Shown piece after piece: positions 1-12,807 of a stretch of DNA of 64,000 nt. Below the pieces are notes generated by a model that saw only the letters and a list, made by a program, of their open reading frames with translations, made no database searches and was not told where the DNA came from. This DNA comes from Omphalotus guepiniiformis. Its lineage: Eukaryota > Basidiomycota > Agaricomycetes > Agaricales > Omphalotaceae. Every line of letters begins with the position of its first letter. Position 1 is the stretch's first letter. The stretch covers positions 310,001 through 374,000 of the forward strand of contig JAQOOI010000072.1 of NCBI GenBank assembly GCA_028554645.1. The letters run 5' to 3'. Both the position numbers and the translations under genes were made by a program.

Positions 1-490
1 AAAATTCTTCCGTGTAGATCTTTTTTTCGCTTCTGAAGGGTATTAATACCTACGCGAGTCGAGACGAAGAAACTCCGGCATGCCATCGAGTCATTTTCAT
101 TGTTGTTTTGATCTCAAAACGGAACCTTCGAATTGGCGTCGAGAGACACCTAAGATCTTCACGTCTTATGCCCGGGTCAGGAGCTGTATGGTAGGCCTCG
201 TCAAGACTTAGATCACGGTAGATTGAAAGCTGACTTTCCTCGCTATAAGCCAGTCTGCCATTTTTTCAGTACACCCAGTCGATCATCAAGGGGTGCTATC
301 GTAACCCCTGCTCGTCTAATATGTTTCATCCGGCCTCGTATCGAAAGTGTACACATGGACCTGCATTTTACAGGAACCTATTACCTCAATGTTGTAAAAA
401 CTCGTCGATCCCGGCGGCATAAGCTCTTCCTTTTTCATCATCCGAGGCTTTGGGAGAAACGAATTGTATATCGTCGTCTCTACTTCCACA
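1..490. other. intergenic, 5' of the HNH-like gene
   Basis: No convincing coding exon is seen here. The short open frames lack ATG starts or family resemblance. The region presumably holds the promoter and leader of the gene starting at 491. Confidence 0.4.
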
Positions 491-3299
491 ATGCCTATTA
501 CTCGTGCTGCTAGACGACGACTTGAACAGGAGCTACCGACGCCGTGCCGCGAGCGAACTCCTGATAATCACGACGTCAATCTCGATGAGAGCCCCTCATA
601 TTTGGACTATCATGGTGAAGGAGAGGGGGAGGGTAGTAGGGACCTAAAGTGGTTTGATAAAGCACGTTTGCGTATCATAGCAGCGGCAGTGTTTGGTTTT
701 CGGTGTCTGTTGACTTTAGAGCCAGGTCTCACCAATAATGACCTCAATTTTATTCACTTCTTAGCAAGGCATACCAGTAATGGGATTGTACGCGTCGTTC
801 TTCATTTATTACCATTTCACTAACGTCAGAATTATTTGTAGCTCCTTGCTCTAGAATACGCCTGGGGACTTTATCCGGGACATCTGAACGTGAATTCATA
901 CCTCAACATTGACATATGTAGGTCGTTCCTTGTTTCTTTTGAGCCCACTATAATCAATTGTTGTGCTAGTACGGACGGACTTGCACCATTCCTTCGATAC
1001 AGGAGTTTTCTTTTTTCTACCAACGCTACCAGTTTTACGATCCATACTTGCATTTACGAAACGAAACGCGAACCCTGCTAGAAGGCGAACGAGGGACAAG
1101 GAAAGGTTTTACGAGGTAATTACATGCGCTTAAATTTGGCTATCTATTGAGGGTTCTACTCAGGTGTTTGATGAAACGACTTGGGTATATAGTCTGTTCG
1201 GCCACCTTTTCGATCCTCACCGTTCAATTCACCGGAAAAACATCGATAAGACGAGACGGATATCTGAAATAACCCGGCATCCGAACCTCGACGGTTACAC
1301 GTCCTATACGTATCCATTCAACCACCCCGACCTCCAAAACCTCGCTAGTCACGTTCATCCTTTCTTCGTAACGGCCAATGCCTTTATGCAGACGCAAAAG
1401 CTCAAGGCTGATTTGCGAGGGAAGCTTTTGTCTGAACATGAAGCCCTTCGATTGGTCTGGAGTATTGGTCAGGTTTGGTTGCGATCGCCGCCGGCGATGT
1501 TCAAAAAGACCAGGAAGGGTGGTGAAAACGCAATGGCTGATCCGGTGAAAGATTCTGTTTCTTTCCTCTCTCACGCGGACCTTCCGGAGGGAGGAAAATA
1601 TCAGAAGAACCTGGTCTACTATAATCATATGCTGGCTATGTTCGACGAGCAGCGGAAGGTTTCGCCGACGTTTACTACGACCTCGGTCTTTTCATCATTG
1701 GACCAGGGTTCTACGAGGGGCGCCAAGGAGGGACCGGTCGAGAAGAACGTACCAAACGGAATACCACGAAGAGTTCACCCTTCCCCGCAACGACGCCGAC
1801 GTGTTGTGTCGAGTGACGACATGGAGTCGTCTGACTGGGAACATGTGGAAACTCAGCCCATCCAAAGGAGGTCGACGCCGGCGTTGTCATCTCGAACTTC
1901 GAATTCAGAATCGCCTTCAAAATTGTTGAAGAAAAAGGTTGCTCTTCGGAACGGAAAGGCTACCGCAGCTACTCCTGGCATGGTGGAGAAAGACGTGACG
2001 TGGGACTTTGAAGACCATCTACCCGACTCCATGTCTACGCTCATCAGCCAGTATCCGTCTGGGCTTGATATCGAGAGCGAGGATGGTACGGACATGTACC
2101 TTTCTTTCGTTCTTAGTGAAGTGTCAGCCTTGAAGGGATCTCGCGGTACTAGTGATGATGCTTTAGAGGCTTCAGCTCTTGCGCTTCACGGTTTGGATGG
2201 GGCCCAGAGTCAGGGGGAGGGCGCTTCTGCATCACTACATGGAGAGGATTTGCCTTCAGGCGCAACACAGGTGCAAGACAGTGGAAGTGGAAAGATGAAG
2301 AACGCTTTAAGAAAGGCCCACCCATCCCCCAGCGACCGTCGTCGTAACAAAGTAGCTTCAGAAGACGAGAATCTACTATCCAGTCCCCTAGCCGGTACTC
2401 GAAAACGCCCTGTTGTCGAAGTTTGCATTCCGACGAGGAAGTTCAAAGAGAAGGTGTCGATGGGTAGTATGGAGATTTCTATACCCAAGATTGAATGTCC
2501 TCCGTCGATGGAACCAGGTCGAATTGGAAAGCCACCCGGTAATGAGGTTCTCAGTAGTCCGAACGCATCGACCGACAGCGCGAAATTCATCGAAGCGGGT
2601 CGTGATCTCGTGTTGAGGGCTCTTGCCGAGAAATTCAATTGCGACGAAAAGCTGGTGTCGGACGTTTATAACGATCTTGGAGACCTCGAGAAGACTGAGA
2701 GAGTTCTGGTCCGGTTCCAACTCGGGATGCCAGATGGACAGCTCGGTAAAACGGATGCGAGTGAGGTGGCTCGAAGAACGATTCCGATTCGGACTAGCTC
2801 TGCGTCAGAGATACCGACAAGGCCGAACTCAAGCAGCCCGAAGCGGGCCTTCCAGCGAGCTCAGAGTCTTGGACCTCCCAGGAAACGAGCTCGGTCGATG
2901 TTACCATCGCATCCATCAACACCGTCTCCCAGCTCCAGGCGTGTCTTCTTACGATCTTCGTCCAGCGGCAAGGGAGGATTCAGGGCTTTCAATGATGCAG
3001 AGTCGTCGGATGATGATTCGACGGACGTGTCGACTTCGGAGGAGGAACCACTTTGTCAAACTGGAAGGAAGTCATCAGGGCTGACACGAGCATCTCGTCG
3101 TCCTGGACCATCACGCCCTGATGCCACGAAATCTACTAGAGCTGGTGTTGCTGAACCACGGGCTGCTGGGGAAGGTCTGACGAACATTTCTGCTCGATCA
3201 GCGGGCACTGCAGGCCAAGGTAGTAATGTTGATCATTGGACTCGCGGAGACCGCCTCGATGTTGCGCTGCAGTGTATGTCGGCTCTTCTGAACAAATGA
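491..3299 (+). CDS. HNH nuclease-like domain protein of the Agaricomycete type, with long disordered C-terminal region
   Basis: I model four exons: 491-787, 842-917, 970-1115 and 1164-3299. The introns are 54, 52 and 48 nt and all phases agree. The first intron has a clean CTAAC branch site at 820-824. The start is the ATG at 491, giving a protein beginning MPITRAARRRLEQ. The spliced exons 1-3 read through a stretch with IHFLARHTSNG, LEYAWG, LNVNSYLNIDILRTDLHHSFD. This matches the arrangement of the fungal HNH-like family (His in a HxxxR stretch, a conserved E-W-G segment, then N...LRxDLHxxFD). The long fourth exon is rich in Ser, Pro, Arg and acidic runs, so it is probably disordered. Near its last third lies a compact helical stretch (ALAEKFNCDEKLVSDVYNDL) that resembles a UBA/CUE or Rap1-C-terminal fold; that is only a guess. 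The substrate and role are unknown. The family assignment is from memory of the motif pattern, and the intron model is by eye. Confidence 0.6.
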
Positions 3300-4945
3300 G
3301 ATGTGTTATGCTTCCAACTAAAGCGCCGAGCACGTTTCCGAATCAACGATCGTTCCTTGTATATAATACAACCTGAGACTCACCAGCAGAATGATACATC
3401 GACTCATCCGAGACCTCTTCTACCGACCCTAATATCGTGGCTGGTGCATGTTACCGAGGAGCTCAAAGCTCGGTTTGTCATTTTCGTGTTCATACCTTCT
3501 AATATGCTACCGACGTACTGTCCAGCAATGCGTCCGGTCTCAGTTGTGCTTTCTACTCTCGTTCCAGACCGTCGTTTGTATACAGAAGTAATCGGAAGGC
3601 TGCATTGCATTGTGCAATAGAAATCTGATGCCGTGTCATACTCATCCACGTCACTACGACTTGCGTCCTCATTTCCGCCTTCTGCGTTTCACTACCAATT
3701 GCTTCTCGAAAGCATACGAGTCACTATAACTGATGACACAGCGGGTCGTGTCGGAAATATTTAGCTAGTGTTGAGTTGTACTTTAGGCGTGATTTGAGTG
3801 TGGTTGTGCTCTATGAATTATATTTTGGAGTCTATACTGAGACCAGACTGACGATCCTCGCTGACCGCGGTGGATCCTTTTGGTTATGACCAGGAGTTGC
3901 TGGAAGGGCATACCAATGTAAGCAACTCCATTTAGTACGGCCGAGTTGGAGGATTCAATGAACCATCGGGTGTTCTACCAGTCATATAATGTACTGTAAT
4001 ACTACTTATGGGGACTACTTACAACAGTACACATATTTGCTGAGTCTGTTCACAACATCGGTCCCAGGCGGATAAAATCTAAGCGTGTGAATAGGGCTTG
4101 ATTTGGCATTACATATTGTCATGGTTCCTGATCTTCAGCGCTTCAGCTTTAACCACCATCATGTTCTCGGCGTTCAATAGCGTTCAATCGTCTTCAGTGT
4201 ATTGATTCTGCCCTCGCATAGGCGTATTATTACACTCTGCTACGCTGTTGTCAGAAGCTCACTCAGGCTGACTCCTGGGATAGACCTCGAGACTCTTGGA
4301 GACTGGAAATTAGACACCTGAAGATACATACCCTTACATACCTCGCGGTGCATTTTCTAGAGATATCCGCTCATCCGAGTCAGTGTTCTCCAAACTTGGA
4401 AGCCACGGTCCATGGTTTTCAAATTGATGACCGAATTCTGGCAACACTCCTCAGTTTCGTTTGAAGTTAATGCATTTAGCAAGTGCGAACGATCGTCCCT
4501 CACAAGTTTGGCGTACGCTGGCGCTGTTCCCGTCAATTACTTTGGCGACGACTGTCGAGTTTCGACCGCAATCGCTGGGTATTGAGTGCACTTATGAAGT
4601 ACGTTACATATTAAGAATGACTCCTTTGACATTGTGGACTGACCGTCACAGCAAAAGACAGCTTTCTATCTCGGTTGCCGACGCTCAGGTATTCAAGAAG
4701 AGCCCGAAATTCATAAGGAGATGAGGGCGCATCACGGAGTGATTTTTTTTATCATCATCCTCCGCCTATCAACCAGAAGTTCCGACATGGCCGTCCTACT
4801 TACATAGTCTAGGAATCAGGATGATCGTTTGGACTTCTGGAAACTCCCTCTCCCCGTTCCTTTTACATACTGGCTTCTTCGCTACCCTCCCTTTCTAGCC
4901 TTTACCTGCTCAGCCCCCACATCCTGGTTCGCCCTCACCTCAGCC
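3300..4945. other. intergenic, no gene recognised
   Basis: About 1.6 kb without a supported gene. The open frames at 3303-3620 and 4461-4724 are short, lack a good start, and show no recognisable domain or plausible exon joins. The 3' part must hold the promoter and possibly the missing signal-peptide exon of the membrane protein that follows. Confidence 0.4.
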
Positions 4946-6536
4946 ATGTTCCCTTCGGACGTCTGGCTGTTACTCGACGATAATCAGTTGTCGTTCTCTG
5001 GACCAGCCACATGGGCACAGACTAGTGATGGCTCTGGACGGTGGCTTGGTAACACTTCGAGCTACGATGGCAGCCCCGGTGGTGCTATGGCGGTCACATT
5101 CCAGGGTATGTAGCTTCTTGCCGTATCTTTGAAAAGGCGTAGTTACAATGATAAATTCTTAGGTCTGTCGATTGCGTTTACTGGTAATACACCTTCCGTG
5201 TCCAACTCCAACACGACTTTTCTGGCAGGCATCGACTCCAACGAGCCTTACGAAGCTTCATTTCCTGGGGCAGTAACCCAGTTCTATACGCAGTGGTATC
5301 AGACCCCAACACTGCAGGATGGTTTGCATACTGTGAATCTGTCTGAAATAACTGTCGATGTGGATTATGCCCTCGTTGCTGCAGGCGAAAGCACGCCGTT
5401 TGGGAGCGGCACCACTATCGTTGTAGATAATAGCAACACAGAGATCCGGTACAACGGTAGCTGGGTAGAAAGTGATGTACAGATCGTGCCGGGCGGTGGT
5501 TGGATGAGCGGACCAGCGTTGGGAAATACTACCCACCGATCGCGTACTGTAGGTGACTCTTGGGAGTTCAAGTTCGCTGGTGGGTATTTTGATATACATG
5601 ACCCATTAAACCTTCTCATCACACTTTACAGGTACTAATATCGGGGTATACGGTGTCTTTCAATGGAATGCGACTGGGAGTTTAACAGTCGATTTCACGT
5701 TGGACGGTCAAACCACCACGTCTTCTCTCTTCGTTCCGTCGGGCGTCTCGCGCGCGCAATCAGAAACCCCTCACTACGAGTTTTTCTTCTCTAATGTCTC
5801 TTCAGGGAATCATACACTTGACGTCTCTATCACCCAATCTGTTGGAAGTCAGATCTTTGTTCTTGACTACTTGACGTACGAGCCGTCCTTCAGTACCCTC
5901 GCGACCAAGCCGAACTTTACCGTTCCCGCCTCATCGGCGTCAACGGTGAGCCACAGTAGTGTTAATTCTGGTGCCATAGCGGGCGGTGTAGTAGGCGGCA
6001 TCGTTGGGTTGATCGTCATTCTTCTGGGCCTTTTCTTCTTCTTCCGACGCAAAACAGGACATCAAAATGTGCAAGTCGAAGAGGGCTTGACCTCGCCCAG
6101 GCCGTTTGAGAAGAACCATTATCAAGCCAGTAAGTCACAGTTGTTCATTACCTTGCAGCATTGAGATCAACTCACGTTTTGCTCTCTAGCGGGGTATTCT
6201 CAGACGTCGGAAGCGTTCTTACCTCCTGCCGCGGTACCCGCCTCTCCATCAGGTGACTCTTCATTGTATGCCTCTCCGGTGTCGCCAGTCACATCCAAGG
6301 GCCAGCCCCCGAGCGAGTTTAATTACTCTGCTAGCAATGGCTCCGCGGTGTTCCGTCCGTTGCGTTTTGGAGAGACCCCCTCTGTCACGAATGATTCTGT
6401 AGATCAGATGCCAATGCCAGTGCAGCCTCACTCGCTGGATCCAAATACCAACACTCAAGTTCAAATTGAGGAGCTTCGCAGGAGGATAGAAGAAATGGCC
6501 AGAGAGGGTGTAACTGCTCCTCCCGCCTACTTCTAA
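4946..6536 (+). CDS. single-pass membrane glycoprotein, fungal type I topology, function unknown
   Basis: Four exons can be placed: up to 5105, 5163-5579, 5632-6129 and 6190-6536. The introns are GT-AG with matching phases (57, 52 and 60 nt). The extracellular part (exons 1-3) is rich in Ser, Thr, Asn and Gly with several N-x-S/T sites, and contains repeated beta-strand-like blocks ending in LDYLTYEPS. A Gly-rich entry (SGAIAGGVVGGIVG) leads into one hydrophobic helix followed by RRK, so the C terminus is cytosolic. The tail is Pro/Ser-rich and ends with a short charged helix (IEELRRRIEEMAREG) before APPAYF. This layout is common among uncharacterised Agaricomycete surface proteins. The 5' end is uncertain. 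The ATG at 4946 gives no signal peptide, yet the frame stays open upstream through a hydrophobic stretch (about 4860-4945). A start exon there is likely but cannot be fixed. Confidence 0.6.
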
Positions 6537-7179
6537 CCATAATCTCGATTGTGAATTGGTTTTGGTTACTTACTGTTTCCGTGCATGTTATCTTCTTCCC
6601 ATCATGCTACGTATTGTGCGTCTAGTTTGTTTGCTTATTTAGTTTAAATTAGAAGCTTTCGAGCAAGAGGGAAAGTTAGTTGACCTTTTGCTTGAATTGA
6701 AGTGGTATTCACTTTCAACGTTACTGTATTTACATTCCAACATTTTGAACATATCTTACTCCTGGGGACGTTATACATAGTTGCTCTGTCAGGCCACAGG
6801 CCACATCTCTGCAATTTTAGTTGTTCTTCATTCTCTGACAGATTAGGGGTTGAATTTTGTATCAGTAGTACTCTTTCAATGTTCATCTATATATTTGGTA
6901 AATCATTTCTATAAGTACTACATGCACAACTCCACTCGTTCTCCACTTTATATATTCTTTCTCTTGAGGGTATTCATGCTGTTGAGGCTATGCTAACTAA
7001 TGGATTTGGTGTCGTAGATTTTTGGGAGTAGAGGCGGTCACCGCCCGGACCGGTCAACCCGTAGCTTCGAGTTCGATTTAGCCTGATCACTGCCACAGCC
7101 CAGGGGCCCGGCCACCAGTCACCGGTCAAGACCTTGTTTCAACCTTCTTCTTGCAGGTTGAATCCGCTCTTTCAAACAG
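6537..7179. other. intergenic, AT-rich, no gene recognised
   Basis: Contains the 3' flank of the membrane protein gene and the upstream side of a dead F-box copy. No domain or convincing exon is visible. Confidence 0.4.
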
Positions 7180-9442
7180 AATGCTGTTTCTCAAACAAGA
7201 CCTGCTGCATCGGCTCTCGACTCAGACGCAGAGAAAGATACAGAGGACCTAGACTTTTAGTTCGCACCAGAAACGCGTGCACAGCGAAAGCTCCGAAGAT
7301 GAGGATGAGGATGGGGATGATGTATACAAGGAAGAGCACCGCAAGCGCGCCGCCCGGAAGAAGGCGAAAGTAATCGCGAATAACGACGAACAGGGTGTTG
7401 TTGCAAATTCAGCGAAACGTAAAAAAGTTCCTGCTGATGAAAAATTCAGGTGGGTAAGAGGCAAGCTCGGTATCTTGGATAGGCTTGTCACGGATGTTCC
7501 TATTGAGATCATTTTCGAGGTGCCTTGCTAAAATCTGAAGCCACTTGCCCACTAATTGTATAACAGATTTTCAGGTACTTGGATCCTCTTGACATCCTAC
7601 ACCTTGCTCGAACCTCAAAAGTGCTCCGCACTCATGCACAAGTCCTCTGAATCCATCTGGTGTGCGGCTCGCGAAAATGTCCCGGATCTCCCTCCGCTCG
7701 CTAGTTGATATTTTTCGGCACTCCGATGTGACGCGATATTTTGCGGAATTCGAAGCAATTGAACACGACGACGAGAAGCGACTTCAATGGTTTGAGGAAC
7801 GTAAACGCACCAAGAAAGAAGTAGATGCGGTACGAAATTCTAGTCACTTTGAGCCTACATTGGCCTGATCCATGCTAGCATGTCCAACTCTGCAAGAATT
7901 GGCACAAAATGTATTTGGACGATCGTGCTCGTGAAGTGGAGGATGTACGTTCTCAACGTCGCCGAGAGTGAGCTGCCTTACTATCCCTGCTACGCATATG
8001 TCTAAATTTGAAATTCTTGTAGTATCTTAGCCAAACTGGATGAACTTGGCTGGGCCGACGAGGCCCTGATCATGATGAGAGACCCGGACGAAAGTGAAAA
8101 GATCACTTTGCACCAGTCAGTTAATTAACCCATCAAACTTTCAGATCGTAGTAGGCCAAATGACTTTGTGATGCCGTAGAATTCGACTGACCAGCGCGTG
8201 TTCTTGACTATAGTTTGGGCGCGCATAAAACAACCTTTAGTGACATTCCTGGAGGAACACAAGGCTTCTCGTCTCGAGAAGGAACGACGGAGCACTTTAC
8301 ACTCTCGCGACACTCTTCTTGAGAGAGGATGTACAATCAATTTTGCGAACAAGGAACTCGTCTTCAGACAGCCATCCCCAGTCTCGGTGATATCTTCGCC
8401 AATACAATTTTCGACCGCATCATCTGGGCCACGCCGTTTGAAGAGGAGGTCACAGAGAATTAATTCTGTTGAATCTTTGCCGAACGTTTACCCGCATTTC
8501 TTCGAGGAGTGGAGGACAGCTCGGGAAGATGAGCTGCTTATTACACCAATCAGCTCCCAATGTAATAGGCAACAAATCAGATCTATACCTCGCAACATCC
8601 ATTTTTGAATGTGTGAATCCTGGATGCCAGGAGCAGCTCTGGTATCCGCGGGTGGCATGTCACATCATCCTGTGCATTGGCTCCGCCCCTCCGATCCTGG
8701 GACAGAGTGGCGGACGGAATATGTCGACACACATATCTTCAATCCCTTTGCTCAATTTTCTTGTAGTGGAAACCTCAGATGGTCAGGTTTTCCAGTCGGG
8801 GTTTTGAGAAAGTTCGAACCGTGGTCGAAGCCTGCGGACTCAATCCTACCACTGCGACGTTCGAAGACTTATTTGCGTCAGATCCATTGATTAAATGTGA
8901 CCAATGCTCTGGTGCCGACTATCAGACGTTTTTCCGCTGGCCAGGCGCGGTAAGTTTCTGTCCTTGAATTCTTGAATAAGACTTCTTTCATATGCTCATC
9001 GCTCGTACGGCTTTCAGCTGTTACACATTGATCACAAACCGGACGTCAACGTGTTCGGCGAGTTTCAGGACGAGATTTTGAAAGCCTCAAAGTTGGCATA
9101 TGGTCCGGATAGCAAGCGATGTCGAATCTGCAATTCCCTTCAGTGGGGAATAGTACTGGGGATGCATTTGACAGACTCGTGCATACCCACTTCATGATTA
9201 AGCATTTTTATAGTATTCAATGTTCGCACAGGCATGGGGTCACTGACCACGACCAATCTCCGCAAGCGATTTGGTACTGCGATCTGAAAACGTGTATCAA
9301 GGACGGCTTAGACCAGAATTTCAGGTTTTATCATCCCAAACGACTCGCCTCACAATCTCTCCCGTATATACCGCCTGTTGACGATCCCGACCAGCTTGTA
9401 GGGACTCATCTGCCAATTGAAGAGGCTATATTGATTTATTGA
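7180..9442 (+). pseudogene. decayed F-box family gene, upstream copy of a tandem pair
   Basis: This stretch aligns along its length with the gene at 9820-12486 but is clearly broken. The 5' part (AVSQTRP..., parallel to AISQVNS... in the other copy) runs into an in-frame TAG at 7258-7260 and then changes frame. The F-box core is still visible: PIEIIFE, a good intron at 7520-7566 with GT and AG, then IFRYLDPLDILHLARTSK. After SSESIW the sequence jumps from an F-box segment (about 7700) directly to the AEFEAIEHDDEKRLQWFEE block, so several hundred bases present in the sister copy are missing. Further frameshifts follow around 8460 and 8610. The final exon (HGVTDHDQS...) remains recognisable. 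F-box proteins recruit substrates to SCF ubiquitin ligases; this copy cannot make one. Confidence 0.75.
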
Positions 9443-9819
9443 TACAACATCGGATAATGGCGGATTGCAATTTGGACACTGACGGTTTAATTCTTCTCTC
9501 GCTGCTGCTTTAGAGCAGGGGAGCATTCTCCCTCGCTCCGTACAGAATGTACCATTCCCTGGAAGGTCTGCTCTGAAGGCGTAACAGGGGATGTTGTACA
9601 GTAATTTGAATAGGTAGTGCATACTAGTAGAGTGAATTGTAATCTATTGTAATTTGTCCACTGAAAGTCTGAAAGGTTTGATACGGTCAGCGGCACGTGA
9701 TGAGTACAATGAGTCATTGTTTGAATTTCTAAGTTTTTGCGAAGAGTAGCTTTTAAATCTCTCCTAAGTACTTCTGTCCTTGCTGGCTAAAATCACTACC
9801 TTTTCCCACTTATGTCGAA
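9443..9819. other. spacer between the two F-box copies
   Basis: About 380 bp with no gene seen. It would carry the promoter of the downstream copy. Confidence 0.4.
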
Positions 9820-12486
9820 ATGACAAGGCAATCTTCGCGACTACAAGCCAAGCAGAAAGCTATTTCTCAAGTAAATTCTGCTGCCTTGACTTCCGATGCA
9901 GAGAAAGATTCGGATCCAGAGGAACTACAAGTATCTGCCAGTACTGTGCGCCGGAAACGCGCTCACGACGAAAGTTCCGGGTCCGAGAATGATATACACC
10001 AAGAAGAGCGAACAAAAGCACGTCGCAAACGCACCGCTCGGAAGAAGGCAAAAATAGCTACGGATAACAAGGAACAGGGCGCGATTGCAAAGTCAGCGAA
10101 ACACAGTCAGAAAGTTCCTGCTGATAAGAGGTTCAGATGGATCAGAGGAAAGCTGGGTCTTTTGGATAAGGTTGTCACCGATATGCCTATTGAGATCATA
10201 TTTGAGATTTTGCCTAAACCCTAAAGCCATTCGCCCATTAATGTTTAGCAGATTTTTAGGTGTTTGAGTCCTCTTGACATACTACACCTTGCTCGAACGT
10301 CAAAAGTGCTTCGCAATATACTCATGAATCGGTCCTCTGAATCCATCTGGCGCGCAGCTCGCGCAAACGTCCCGGGTCTTCCTCCGCTTCCTCCGAATTT
10401 GAGTGAGCCTCAATACGCTAATCTTATGTTTGACCCTACCTGCAACGTAAGTCCTGGCTTCCGGGATTACGACTATAATCTGAATGTTTTCGATCTGCCA
10501 CCTACATCTGTCTGAAAAAGGGCCGTTGCGAAAACGTTATATGGGGATTTTACATACGGTGCTGTAGAACGTGCGAGTTTAAACGGTATCTCTTCTTTCT
10601 CAACGTATTCAGCGTAGAGATCGAGCGATGTTTGATAGGTTTTCCACCACTCAGGATATTTTTGTCGAATACACCAGTCTTGGTAAAGACGCAGCCATGC
10701 TATTATTGGATGTTATGAATGTACTTCCATCGTACTCGAGTCGCGCGCGGGCGAGAGATACATACGGTCTGCACTCATTTATGTCTAAATACGAGCTTCA
10801 GGCTAAACAGTTGCTTCACCAGTTGAACTTTACCAGCTCTCCGATGTGAAGCCGCTTATTGCGGAATTTGAAGCAATCGAACACGACGGCGAGAAGCGAC
10901 TTCAATGGTTTGAGGAACGTGAACGCGTAAAGAAAGAAGTAGATGCGGTACGAAATTCTAGTCACTTTGAGCCTACATTGGCCTGACCCATGGTAGCATG
11001 TCCAACTCTGCAAGAATTGGCACAAAATGTATTTGGACGATCGTGCGCGCGAAGTTGAGGGTGTACGCGCTCAACGTCGCCAAGAGTAAGTTACCCACTC
11101 TTATTCCTGCTGCCCATTTTTTTACTCTCAAAACCCTCGTAGTATTATAGACAAGCTGGATGAACTTGGCTGGGCTGATGAGGTTCGGATCATGATGAAT
11201 GACCCGGACGACCGTGAAAAGTTTACCTTGGACAGTTCGGTTAACCAACCCATCAAACTTTCAGATAGTAGTAGGCCAAAATGACTTTGTGATGCCATAG
11301 AATTCGACTGACCAGCGTGTGTTCTTGACTATAGTATTTGGGCACGCATAAAACCATATCTAGTAAATTTCCTGGAGGAACACAAGGCTTCTCGTCTCGA
11401 GAAGGAACGATGGAGCGCTTTACACTCTCGCTACAGTCTTCTCGAGAAAATGTACAACAATTTCTGCGAACAAGGAACTCGTCTTCAGACAGCCATCCCC
11501 AGTCTCGGTGATATCTTCGCCAGTACACTTTTCGACCGCATCATCTGGGCCACGCCTTTCGACCAGGAGGTCACAGAGAATGATTATTCTGGAATCTTTG
11601 CCGAACGTTTACCCGCATTTTTCGAGGAGTGGAGGACAGCTCGGGAAGACAAGCTGGTAGACATATTGAAACAATCAGCTCCCAATGCAATCGGCAACAA
11701 ATCAGATCTATACCTCGCAACGTCCATTTTTGAATGCGCGGATCCCAATGATCCTCAATGCCAAGAGCAGCTCTGGTATCCGCGGGTGGCATGTCACCAT
11801 CCTGTTCATGATCGTTGGCCCCGCCCCGCCGGTCCTGGGACAGAGAGGCGGACGGAATATGTCGACACGGGTATCTTTGATCCCTTTGCTCAGTTTCGTT
11901 GTGGTATATGGAAACCTCAGAGGGTCAGGTTTTCCAGTCGGGGTTCTGAGAAAATTCGAACCGTAGTCGAAGCTTGTGGGCTGAAACCTGCCACTGCGAC
12001 GTTCGATGATTTATTTGCGTTAGATCCGTTGATCAAATGTGATCAATGCTCTGGTGCCGACTATCAGACGTTTTTCCGCTGGCCAGGCGCGGTAAGTTTC
12101 TGTCCTTGAATTCTTGAATAAGACTTCTTTCATATGCTCATCGCTCGTACGGCTTTCAGCTGGTACACATTGATCACAAACTGGACGTCAACGTGTTGGG
12201 CGAGTTTCAGGACGAGATTTTGAAAGCCTCAAAGAAGGATTATATTCCGGGTGGAAAGCGATGTCGGATTTGCAATTCCCTCAAGTGGGGAAATTCAATT
12301 GAAGAACATCTGAGAAATACGTGCGTACTCATTTCATGATTTGATATTTCTAGTTGTCAACGCTACTATTACAGGCATAATATCACTGACCTCGACATTT
12401 CAACGCAAAGGGATTGGTATTGGGATATGAAAACGCTCATCAAGGAAGGCATCGCCCGTAAATTCGTGTTCCGGTTCCCCAAGTGA
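9820..12486 (+). pseudogene. F-box family gene, downstream copy; probably non-functional through splice-site loss
   Basis: The start is the ATG at 9820 (MTRQSSRLQAKQK). A basic, acidic-patched leader precedes an F-box beginning RWIRGKLGLLDKVVTDMPIE. The F-box continues after an intron into IFRCLSPLDILHLARTSK, SSESIWRAARANVPGLPPLP and a Cys-rich segment with GRCENVIW and RCCRTC, typical of a large Agaricomycete F-box family. The 3' half is well preserved: a long exon (about 11334-12090) and short last exons ending at the TGA at 12484-12486. The problem lies in the first intron. The sister copy has donor GAG|GT at 7520; here the corresponding junction at 10206/10207 reads GAG|AT, so the donor G is lost and the frame stops at 10222-10224. 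A second intron starting near 10447 has no clear acceptor (TTTTCG where TTTTCAG is expected), and the frame shifts near 10840. It could still be expressed if a non-canonical AT-AG intron is used; I judge decay more likely. Confidence 0.6.
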
Positions 12487-12807
12487 ACCCCCTTGCTACC
12501 TTTCTCTCAGAAACTTGTTGCTTCTATTGTGTGTGACCAACGTGAAGGAAAGTTCCCCTTGATGGTTTGCATTGGTGGTAGTAAATACGTGCTAGAAGAC
12601 AAGAAATTGTGTAATGCAGTTGAAGTGCTGGATTAATCAGTTGCTGCGAAGTCTCACTTGCTAATGAAGCTTGCAATTTGCAGATTCGAGCGTTGCATGA
12701 ACGGTAAGAGGCTGATTAAGGCTGGAAAACATGACACCGTGGGAGTCAAGTACATCCTTCTGCTTATACACTCACTTCTGCTTATACACTCATCCGTCCC
12801 CAGCTTG
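12487..12807. other. intergenic, promoter of the reductase gene
   Basis: About 320 bp with no gene. An 18-bp direct duplication (CTTCTGCTTATACACTCA, twice, 12757-12792) lies 15 bp upstream of the next start codon. Confidence 0.5.

Noticed and set aside
223..513. 96-codon frame near the left edge
   Set aside because: It starts with TTG, overlaps the promoter of the HNH-like gene, and shows no family resemblance.
4787..4804. ATG at 4787 as the start of the membrane glycoprotein
   Set aside because: In the right frame, but followed by a stop after six codons and no acceptable donor site; the true start exon remains unknown.
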